From Deinococcus sp. LM3 (GTDB taxonomy: Bacteria > Deinococcota > Deinococci > Deinococcales > Deinococcaceae), in assembly GCF_002017875.1 (NCBI RefSeq), contig NZ_MUFV01000004.1, forward strand, positions 62,001 to 126,000: 64,000 bases of DNA, in the 5' to 3' direction. The position numbers were made by a program, and so were the translations under genes. Shown here piece by piece: positions 44,713 through 52,283 of this stretch. The notes beneath the pieces are model-generated. The model ran no database searches and was not told where the DNA came from. It saw only the letters and a program-made list of their open reading frames with translations. Within the stretch, counting starts at the first letter, position 1, and the number at the start of each line of letters is the position of its first letter.

Positions 44713-47484
44713 CTAGCGGTGATACCTACGGAATCCCGGTATGTATCCCACTTCCATCATGCGTTCAACAATGATATTCACAATTTGATCAATATTCTCG
44801 TCGCGTTGATTCGTGATCTTTTCAAGGAACTCACTCATCAGGTGCGCGATTCGCAGATCAACTTCTGTTTTTTCAATAATTTTTGAAATCAGTGCTGTCG
44901 CTTGTAATGTTTCGATATCATTCATTTTATTAAGATCATTTATAATTCTTGCGGCGCTTTGTGAAGAGAAAGATGACTGCGTCGCGATATTGTTGAGATG
45001 GTTCAATTTCCAATTGAGATCAATTCGGGGATTGCCAAAAATTGCCGCGAATTGATCTTCTATATTTTTATCTCCTGCGTAAGATTTTTGGAATCTGTGG
45101 TGCTGGTAAAGTAGTTCCCACCAAGATTTTAGTCGCTCTGCGTACAATTTAACTTCACCTTCTGTATTTTTAAGGCTACGACTCAAAAAATCTACTGTTT
45201 CTGCTATCGATTTAGTATTGCCATATTCCAAGAAGTTTTCAAGAATTCTGTCTCTTTCGCCTGGGTTTATGTCTCCCCGAATGTAAAACATGGCTATATG
45301 CTGAGCGTATAGATGTTGTGTTTCTTTGCCGGTATCCCACACGGCTTCTGCTGGAGCAGGCAGGTCAATGCATGCGTAAGCCGCGTAAAGAGAGCGTATT
45401 TCTGTAAAGAACTGACTAAAATAGCGATTCCATTTCAGATGTGTTGTCCACGCATGTCGTGAGACTTGTGGGTTACTACGAGCAAGCAGTATTTCTATCA
45501 AATGCATACCGATGGCTGGATCAGTGTATGTAATCCATGGGAGTGTTGGAACTACAGCCGCATATACAGCATTACTGTGTTCTTCGCCTGATGCAATGTG
45601 ATTAATTAAAATCCGCTTTGCTTTAGCAAGCGATATCTCTGCGCGCGGCTCTTGTTGCTTAATGGAAAGATCATGCATCCACCCGATAAATCTTATGAGT
45701 GCGTGCATGGCTTTACCGCGTGTAACATTTAGGGAAGTTGTGTATACGTCTGTATCGGTCCTTCTGTCGCGTGAATTTTCTGCAAGCGGATGAGGATCGA
45801 GTAAAGCTTCTTCTAACGCCGAAAGAATTTCATCGGCATGGCCAAATCTTCCTCGAATTACATCATCTTTTAGGAGGTGATCGCCAAAAAGATCAGCCAG
45901 ATTGCCTACGCACCAAGACCAGTTCTGATCGTCAACGGGGCTATTCTGTGATTGCTGATTTGCAAAATGGAATAGATCAACGAGATTGAGAACGGGTAGT
46001 TGGGGAGTATTTTGCAACGCGCGCACGGCATATATAATTGTTGACAAGTATACTGCCGGGATAGTTTTTAATGCTTGTATATCGCTGAAATAGGATTCAT
46101 AGCGTTGTTGTACATCGTGACGAAGCACATCTCGTAGGCCGGAGACGCGATCATGAAGATGGTCAAAGTGCTCATCACCCGTCCTTGGTGGATCACCTTT
46201 GAGAATTTCCAGAACATCATGCACATTTAACGCGGCAATGGCCTGAGGCGTAAGAGTGCTACTGCTGCCTTCTTTCGTGAAAAATTCCGGGCTGTGACGT
46301 TCTTGTTGACCATATTGCTCTGCCAAAGTAATCCATTGAACTTTTAAGTTTTCAGGAATATGAGGCTGCAGACGTTGGAGTTTTCGCCAGAGACTACGTT
46401 CTTTGAATCTAGTGATGTTCTGGGGCTCGTGTTCTTGATAGTAGGCAAGAATGAGAGGTGACTCCTCCATTTGCGCCCACTTCCAGACGGTTTGCTGATC
46501 TGACTCCGGCAGGCGGGAAAAATGGGCATGAGCGGCATCGCGATACTCCGCCAAATTATTAAATGCGTATTGATCTAGGAGGCTTGATCGTATCCAGGAG
46601 AGAGCTGGTTGCGAGATCTGGGCGAGTAGGATTAACCTGATTCGCGTGAAGAGATCATATGGGTAACGTCGTAATTGCATCCAAATATCATCAAGCGGTT
46701 TATTGGTTTTAACTGATTGTGATATATAATCGAGGATAAGATTTATAAACATTTCGGAGGGCGAATCATCGTTATCATATTGGCGGTGAAGTAGATGGTG
46801 TCTATTTGTGTTAAATCTTGATGCCGTTATTTCTTGTAGACTGGTGAATTGTGCCAATATTTCAATGAGAAGTGGAATGAACCAACTCCGTGTTTGAAGA
46901 ACTTCGCGATGTTTTTCCAAGAGGTGTTGGACGCGCCAGCTATCAATATTGGATTCATATTTTAGATAGTCATCATTATTGGTTCGGGCGGGCATTAATA
47001 AGATTCGAAGTATAAACCAGTCTAAACCCTCAAATTCCTGGTCATTTAATGTTTTATCGAATAATGCTTCAATTGAATAGCCGTAATTAGAAAGAGACCC
47101 TTCAAGGGCCCATTCTTCTATCATGGCTACGTGGGCTCGGAGGAAGTCGGCTGGCATCGAGGTCAGAAGGTTTAAGAATCCCTGTCGTGCTTGTGGGGCG
47201 GTAATTTTCTGATATTTCAGAATTTCGCTCACCTGGTCTACAGCATCAGGTAGCAGTCGCTGAAGATAGGATAGGCGATAGGGATGTGAATTGATCGAAT
47301 CTTGAGAAAAAAACTCATTTTTGATAAGTGGGATGAGCCAATCAGGGCGAGATAAGGTATCAAATAAAAAGGCATCTACAAATGTGTTTTGGGTTAATGC
47401 AATGATTTCTAAGAAATCCTTAGGAGGTGGCTTGTTAATTAATTCTTCAATATATACTATGGATTTATAAACACTTATTGTCAT
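44713..47484 (-). CDS. Large helical partner of the SIR2 protein, 923 aa
   Basis: Start ATG at 47484 overlaps the SIR2 gene stop by 4 nt (ATGA). The protein is almost entirely helical with no catalytic motif I can name (for example HVAMIEEWALEGSLSNYGYS and WMQLRRYPYDLFTRIRLILL). Size and pairing resemble the large helical C-terminal halves of fused antiphage SIR2 proteins such as the DSR1/DUF4020 type; SIR2 plus this protein would total about 1240 residues. It may sense phage or gate the NADase. AT-rich, unlike the backbone. Confidence 0.6.
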   Translation of the reverse strand: MTISVYKSIVYIEELINKPPPKDFLEIIALTQNTFVDAFLFDTLSRPDWLIPLIKNEFFSQDSINSHPYRLSYLQRLLPDAVDQVSEILKYQKITAPQARQGFLNLLTSMPADFLRAHVAMIEEWALEGSLSNYGYSIEALFDKTLNDQEFEGLDWFILRILLMPARTNNDDYLKYESNIDSWRVQHLLEKHREVLQTRSWFIPLLIEILAQFTSLQEITASRFNTNRHHLLHRQYDNDDSPSEMFINLILDYISQSVKTNKPLDDIWMQLRRYPYDLFTRIRLILLAQISQPALSWIRSSLLDQYAFNNLAEYRDAAHAHFSRLPESDQQTVWKWAQMEESPLILAYYQEHEPQNITRFKERSLWRKLQRLQPHIPENLKVQWITLAEQYGQQERHSPEFFTKEGSSSTLTPQAIAALNVHDVLEILKGDPPRTGDEHFDHLHDRVSGLRDVLRHDVQQRYESYFSDIQALKTIPAVYLSTIIYAVRALQNTPQLPVLNLVDLFHFANQQSQNSPVDDQNWSWCVGNLADLFGDHLLKDDVIRGRFGHADEILSALEEALLDPHPLAENSRDRRTDTDVYTTSLNVTRGKAMHALIRFIGWMHDLSIKQQEPRAEISLAKAKRILINHIASGEEHSNAVYAAVVPTLPWITYTDPAIGMHLIEILLARSNPQVSRHAWTTHLKWNRYFSQFFTEIRSLYAAYACIDLPAPAEAVWDTGKETQHLYAQHIAMFYIRGDINPGERDRILENFLEYGNTKSIAETVDFLSRSLKNTEGEVKLYAERLKSWWELLYQHHRFQKSYAGDKNIEDQFAAIFGNPRIDLNWKLNHLNNIATQSSFSSQSAARIINDLNKMNDIETLQATALISKIIEKTEVDLRIAHLMSEFLEKITNQRDENIDQIVNIIVERMMEVGYIPGFRRYHR

Positions 47485-48425
47485 GGTGTCACCGGCCTCT
47501 GCTCATGAATGCCCTGATGTATACTTGCCGCTTCTTTCGCCCATTGCTCTAATAGATCACTCAGGCCTCTGTAATGCGAGCCTCTTTGAAACCAGACTGG
47601 TATAATACCCAGCCTTTGTAATTCTTCTTCTTTTTGATCTATATAGTCGAAATCCAAGATACGGCGACCCTGTTGATCATCATTCTCTATCTCTAGTGGA
47701 ATGAGCGCAAATCGATCTTTAGAGGGTGGAGATGTGCCGTTTGAAACCAACTGGCGTTCCTGCGCAGTGTATTTTTGCAATACATCTGTCACGTGTTTAT
47801 CCCCGAAGGATACACCTATAAATACTGTTGGATATTGACCAATGGCCGTCTTAATGAAATCTGGAATTACGTCAGTATGTTTATAATATTGGTCATACTC
47901 GTCTTGGGACAAAATTATATTTAAATCGCTTTCTGGAGGCTCGTTTTCACGAATCGCGCCATGGATATGATATATATATTTGTTATCGTCGGCCAGCAAC
48001 GCCACATGAAGTTGGTTTGTTACAATTGCACTGAATTGACGATATTGAAATCTCTGAAGGAGCGCGTCATCGTAATTCGTTGTGATGATGCTCCGTAAAT
48101 TGAAGCGTTCAAGCGGGGCCAGAACCCTTTCATGTGTCGGCTGCCATGAAGCAAAGTGACGCCGCACCACGCGTTTGTAGACAGCAGGATCCTTATCCTT
48201 AACAATTTGTGCTTTTTCTGGGTCAGAAAGAAGAAGTTGCTCTGCGCTCAGTGTGATACCGGCTTCTTCCAGCAGTTCTCTTAAAAGATTCTTCCAAACT
48301 GGAAACAAATTCGCGCCAACACCGGCACCAACGAAAAGGAGAGGCTGACCTTCGAAGAGTAGATCCTTTAAACATTGCTTCCGTTCAAGGTACTGAGGGA
48401 TGAATTGATCCAGGGTCGTGGACAC
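47481..48425 (-). CDS. SIR2-like (NADase-type) protein, 314 aa
   Basis: GTG at 48425. NAD-binding loop LLFVGAGVGANLFPVW (GAG at 33-35), RSIITTNYDDAL (TNYD at 116-119) and YIYHIHGAI (HIHG at 153-156, the catalytic His region) define the SIR2_2 branch common in antiphage systems, where members deplete NAD+. Translationally coupled to the 923-residue partner. No HerA helicase, Argonaute or TIR gene is adjacent, so it is none of the standard named pairings I know. Confidence 0.75.
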   Translation of the reverse strand: MSTTLDQFIPQYLERKQCLKDLLFEGQPLLFVGAGVGANLFPVWKNLLRELLEEAGITLSAEQLLLSDPEKAQIVKDKDPAVYKRVVRRHFASWQPTHERVLAPLERFNLRSIITTNYDDALLQRFQYRQFSAIVTNQLHVALLADDNKYIYHIHGAIRENEPPESDLNIILSQDEYDQYYKHTDVIPDFIKTAIGQYPTVFIGVSFGDKHVTDVLQKYTAQERQLVSNGTSPPSKDRFALIPLEIENDDQQGRRILDFDYIDQKEEELQRLGIIPVWFQRGSHYRGLSDLLEQWAKEAASIHQGIHEQRPVTP

Positions 48426-48531
48426 CTAGCCAGAATACAGGTCAAATATCATCGGAGAGGTAGGAAGCCAGGCACGCAGAGGGGGCTCCTGACTGTGGTG
48501 GTGGTGAGGGTGCACTGCATCTTTAGCGAGG

Positions 48532-49416
48532 TCATTGTGGCTGTTGACTCGTGCTGCTGTCCGCGAGGGCCTGTGCGTGCCGGAGGGCTTCTCGGTAGTC
48601 CTTGTCGCGGGTGTAGCCGAGGGTCTGGGGCGTGCCGGGGTGGTCGCGCAACGCAGCGCGGCGGATCTGGCCTGGGGGAATGAAGGGGAGGTCGTGGTCG
48701 CGGGTGACCTGTCGGAGGCGGAGGCGGAGGGCGTCCTGGGTGTCGTAGGGGAACATGCGGAGGTCCTCGGTGCGGCCGTGCGTGTCCGGGTAGAGGGGGT
48801 CGTAGCCGGCGCGTTGATGGAGGCGGGTCAGGGCGGCTTCGGTCTGGGGGGTGAGGGGGGTGATGAGGTCACCGCGCAGGAGGGTGCCCTCGTCTGGGGT
48901 GAAGGCGCTCCATTTGAGGCGGAGGAGGATGCTGCTGGGGAGGGCGTGGTGCCAGAGGAGGAGGATGGCGGCGTGGAGGGCGGGGTCTTTGTGGGCGACT
49001 TTCAGGAGGCGGTCGAGGTCGTCTCTGGTGGGAAGGGGGTCGTCGGCGCGTTCGGCGGTGGCGTTCTGGAAGTCGATGAGGGGGTCGCCGGTGAGGAGGG
49101 CGAGGCGGCGCAGGGCTTTGTAGAGGGCGCGGAGGGTGCTGATGCGGGCGTTGCGGGTGTTGGGTTTGGCGCTTGAGCCGTCGAGGTTGGTGGCGAGGAT
49201 GGTGTGGAGCCAGGGGTGGAAGTCGGGTGGGGGGCGGAGGAGGCTGAGGTGGTCGCGGTGGGCAGCGTGGAGGATGGGTTTGAGGTTGCTGATGTGTTGG
49301 GCGGGGGTGCCCTGGAGGAGTTGGTGGTGGTGGAGGGTGGTGATGAGGGTGTCGGGGTCGGCGTCTCTGAGGGCTTGGGTGACCTGCTGGGCGAGCTGGT
49401 CGTGGGGGTGGGTCAT
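48532..49416 (-). CDS. Degenerate tyrosine-recombinase-like protein, 294 aa
   Basis: The domain plan is that of phage integrases: a SAM-like N-terminal region (NTRNARISTLRALYKALRRL) and a C-terminal fold with ALPSSILLRLKWSAF, FIPPGQIRRAALRDHPGTPQ and a possible Tyr in YTRDKDYREALR. The first catalytic Arg (normally ARxSELxxLxW) is replaced by LPSS, and HxLR is QIRR, so strand exchange as usual is doubtful. ATG at 49416 is preferred to 49440. Located beside the plasmid origin, where such proteins resolve dimers. Confidence 0.6.
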   Translation of the reverse strand: MTHPHDQLAQQVTQALRDADPDTLITTLHHHQLLQGTPAQHISNLKPILHAAHRDHLSLLRPPPDFHPWLHTILATNLDGSSAKPNTRNARISTLRALYKALRRLALLTGDPLIDFQNATAERADDPLPTRDDLDRLLKVAHKDPALHAAILLLWHHALPSSILLRLKWSAFTPDEGTLLRGDLITPLTPQTEAALTRLHQRAGYDPLYPDTHGRTEDLRMFPYDTQDALRLRLRQVTRDHDLPFIPPGQIRRAALRDHPGTPQTLGYTRDKDYREALRHAQALADSSTSQQPQ

Positions 49417-49480
49417 GCGAATGAGTGTATCTGGCGGCATATAGCTAAAGGGTGTGATAAAGCGTCTCTGCTCTTCTTCG

Positions 49481-49493
49481 TCACCCCTACGTC
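49481..49493 (+). promoter_or_regulatory. TCACCCCTACGTC element 13 nt before GTG at 49507
   Basis: Same element as elsewhere in the plasmid core, on the strand of the nuclease-like gene and close to its start codon. Confidence 0.45.
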
Positions 49494-49506
49494 CACCATC
49501 GCAGGG

Positions 49507-50343
49507 GTGCCACTAACACTTGTTCAGTCTTGGTTGTGTGGGAAGCCGGGGCCGTTTCACACGCGAGTGAGACTGGATGCTCCGACTCGTGATGCTGCAG
49601 CACTCGCCTATGCACGGCAGACTTACCGATCAGCAACAGTGAAGCACCGTAGACGTGGCTGGTACGACGTCACCATCCCCGAATTCGAGTGGGATGGAAC
49701 ACCCTGCACCCTCGTGAACCACTTCCGCGTGGCACGGCCACCCAGTCAGGAAGGTCGAGGCCTGCATGAAACCGCGGCCCGGCAGGCCCTCATGGCGTTG
49801 CATCCAGCCAGCTGGGTCATTCCGGAGATCAGCATCCTGTCCGCTGAGGGCTTCTCCGGCCGGACAGATCTCTGTGTGATGCCAGATGAAGGCCACAGCA
49901 TTGGGTACGAGATCAAAACGGAGAAGGACAGTCTGAGCCGACTGGCACACCAGGTCCGCATGTACGACCACTGCTTTGCGGAGCGAGTTCTCGCTACGAC
50001 GCCGCGCCACCTGGGAGGGGTGTGCCAGTTACTCCCTGAGACCTGGGGGCTCATCGTGCTGGAGCCAGTCAGTCATGAAGTAGTTAAGCTTGAGCGTCGG
50101 CCTCGGCCACAGGACAAGGACCTCGCTGCTGGGCACCTGATCCTGGAAACACTCCGCGTCGAGGAACTCAGCGCACTGCTCCACAACCTAGGGGTGACCC
50201 GCACCCACACGATGAACAACGATCAATGCCACGCCCTACTCAACACCCACTATGACGTGGCGACCCTCCGCGAACTGGCCTTCCAGACCCTGGCGGCACG
50301 TAAAGGCGGACGCGTCCACGCAACACGGGCAGGGACGTCATGA
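49507..50343 (+). CDS. PD-(D/E)XK nuclease-like protein (sce7726-type), 278 aa
   Basis: GTG at 49507 follows the recurrent TCACCCCTACGTC element. The centre has FSGRTDLCVMPDEGHSIGYE and IKTEKDSLSRLAHQVRMYDH, giving Asp...ExK as in the sce7726/MmcB-like nuclease families. The C-terminal part is helical (ALLHNLGVTRTHTMNN). Substrate and role are unknown. It sits between the recombinase-like gene and the iterons, so a part in plasmid maintenance is possible. Confidence 0.6.
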   Translation: MPLTLVQSWLCGKPGPFHTRVRLDAPTRDAAALAYARQTYRSATVKHRRRGWYDVTIPEFEWDGTPCTLVNHFRVARPPSQEGRGLHETAARQALMALHPASWVIPEISILSAEGFSGRTDLCVMPDEGHSIGYEIKTEKDSLSRLAHQVRMYDHCFAERVLATTPRHLGGVCQLLPETWGLIVLEPVSHEVVKLERRPRPQDKDLAAGHLILETLRVEELSALLHNLGVTRTHTMNNDQCHALLNTHYDVATLRELAFQTLAARKGGRVHATRAGTS

Positions 50344-50454
50344 CAAATACTTGGAGCAGGGTGGGAAGAGGAAGGCTCTCGTATGTGCCGCCGTATACGC
50401 AAACCAACTCCACACCCCCGAACAAATAAGCGCGTCAACACAGCCACGCTTCCC

Positions 50455-50739
50455 GGTGACACACCCGTTGAAAACCACCATCCACCCGGAGACACACCTG
50501 TTGAAAAAAGCACGGCACCCGGTGACACACCCATTGAATCCAGCCGGCCACCCCAGTGACACACTGGTTGCTAAGCCCAATCAACCGAGTGACACACCCG
50601 TTGCACAGGCGGTGTCCCACCCGTTGCGTCCCCTGTGACACACCTGTCGCACCCAAAACACGCCCGGTGACACACCTGTCGCATTGATCACCCACCACGG
50701 TGACACACTCATTGCATCCACGGTGACACACCCATTGCA
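50455..50739 (+). repeat. Ten iterons (GGTGACACACCCGTTGAA-like): plasmid replication origin
   Basis: Eighteen-bp repeats begin at 50455, 50488, 50521, 50555, 50588, 50611, 50634, 50666, 50699 and 50722. The consensus is GGTGACACACCYRTTGMA. Steps are 32-34 bp or 23 bp, so most sites lie about three helical turns apart. The Rep gene starts about 115 bp after the last copy, and the gap includes an AT-rich stretch (TTTCAAATCTTTACTTCTTT) suitable for melting. In iteron plasmids the repeats bind Rep and set copy number. Confidence 0.9.
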
Positions 50740-50853
50740 AACAGGCAGAAAACCGCGATCCAGTCGACATCCAATACCCGTCACTGATGATGTCATCATT
50801 TCAAATCTTTACTTCTTTTTTCCAGAAGTACCCATAGAATCATCATCACGACC

Positions 50854-52194
50854 TTGAAGATCCAGCCGCGCCACCACGACGACCTCAACCTCTCCCGCCT
50901 CAACCTCATCGTGGCGCTGGACCAAGTTGACATGCAGGAATGGAGCGTCACTTACGAGTCCCGCGGCCGCATCGTCCGCATCAGTTGCGAAGCAGGCGTC
51001 AAATACGCCGTCCCACACGGTCTCGACAGTGACGTCAGCGCGGCCCTGATCAACCTCTACATCGAAGAAGGCATGCCTGACGACGGCCGCATCACCGTCG
51101 CCGCCACTGCCCTGCTTCACCTGTGCGGCTGGCACAAGTCCGGCAAGTACATGGGCCTGCTGCGCGACTGCCTCGAACGCCTCCACCAGGCGAACTACAC
51201 CGTCTCCGGTGGATGGCGCGACCACCCCAAACAACGCTGGACGCACGCGAAATTCCACTTCATCGAGTCACTGAACTTCACGACACTCGACGGCGTCGGC
51301 CTCTTCGACGAACGCTCCATGATCGTTCTCCGCCTCGCCGAAGACGTCACCGCCAGCATCCGCAGTGGATACCTCAAACCCCTCGACTCCGAGTTCATGA
51401 CCTCCCTCTCCCGCCCACGCACCCGCGTGCTCTACCGGGTCCTCGACGCCGCCCGCTTCGACCCGGAAAACCCAGACCGGCAGGTCGATACCCTCACCTT
51501 CCCCGTCCTCGCCTGGGGCGACCAATGCAAGATCCCCAGCGAAGGTCAGGCCTGGCGGGTCATCCGCGCCCTGACCTCCCCACACCAAGAACTGATCAAA
51601 CGCGGGTACCTCGCCGACGTCATCCTCTCCGGCCGCGGCAAAGACCAAACCGTCCGCTACGAATTCGCCCGGGACTTCACCAAGGTCGACCCGGCCCTCA
51701 TGCGCAAATTCCGGGAGTATGGCGTCGCCGACGGCATGGTCCGCAAACTCGTCCGGGAACACGGCGAGAGTTTCCTGACAGAAACCATCACCCGCTTTGC
51801 CGCACTGGTCTCCTCCGGCGTCCTGGTCGTCCGGAAAACCAAAGCCGCGGCCCTGATGCACCTGATCGCCCATCCCGACGACTACCCCTACCCGAATAAG
51901 CCCGCCCCACCCCCCACGAAAGCTGCACCGACCATGCAGCCTCTACTCGCTGAACCCAGCCTTGAAGAGGACTTCGCGGATCTGACGCCCGAGCGGGCAG
52001 CAGACCGCCTGATCCGCCGACTGGACCTGCACTACCGGAAGTTGCTCCGCGCGCCGGACTACGACCAGATCCGACACCGCGTCCTCACAGGCGACATCAT
52101 TCCAGCAGAACTCCTGCGAACTGCTGTATCGGCCGTCGCCGCTGGAAAACAGGAACAATTCGTGGCCAACTTGAGGCAAGCAACCGGCCACTGA
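50854..52194 (+). CDS. Plasmid replication initiator (Rep), 446 aa
   Basis: TTG at 50854 (MKIQPRHHDDLNLSRLNLIV) starts the protein; no better start is available and the alignment with Deinococcus RepA-type initiators, as I recall them, begins there. The middle has winged-helix-like segments (RITVAATALLHLCGWHKSGK, then CLERLHQANYTVSGGW). The C-terminal part is charged and helical (ERAADRLIRRLDLHYRKLL). It lies directly downstream of ten iterons, which is the main reason for the call. Iteron occupancy probably autoregulates it. Confidence 0.8.
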   Translation: MKIQPRHHDDLNLSRLNLIVALDQVDMQEWSVTYESRGRIVRISCEAGVKYAVPHGLDSDVSAALINLYIEEGMPDDGRITVAATALLHLCGWHKSGKYMGLLRDCLERLHQANYTVSGGWRDHPKQRWTHAKFHFIESLNFTTLDGVGLFDERSMIVLRLAEDVTASIRSGYLKPLDSEFMTSLSRPRTRVLYRVLDAARFDPENPDRQVDTLTFPVLAWGDQCKIPSEGQAWRVIRALTSPHQELIKRGYLADVILSGRGKDQTVRYEFARDFTKVDPALMRKFREYGVADGMVRKLVREHGESFLTETITRFAALVSSGVLVVRKTKAAALMHLIAHPDDYPYPNKPAPPPTKAAPTMQPLLAEPSLEEDFADLTPERAADRLIRRLDLHYRKLLRAPDYDQIRHRVLTGDIIPAELLRTAVSAVAAGKQEQFVANLRQATGH

Positions 52195-52283
52195 CAGGGA
52201 TCACTCAGCATCGATGTCGAGAGGTGAATTCTCTTCCCCATGTTCCTGACCCAACTCCACAAAGTGTCTCCGCACGACCACGC

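Noticed and set aside
50455..50739. Regular short repeats that might be taken for a CRISPR array
   Set aside because: Repeats are 18 bp with 5-16-bp gaps, vary in sequence and sit directly before a Rep gene; they are iterons.
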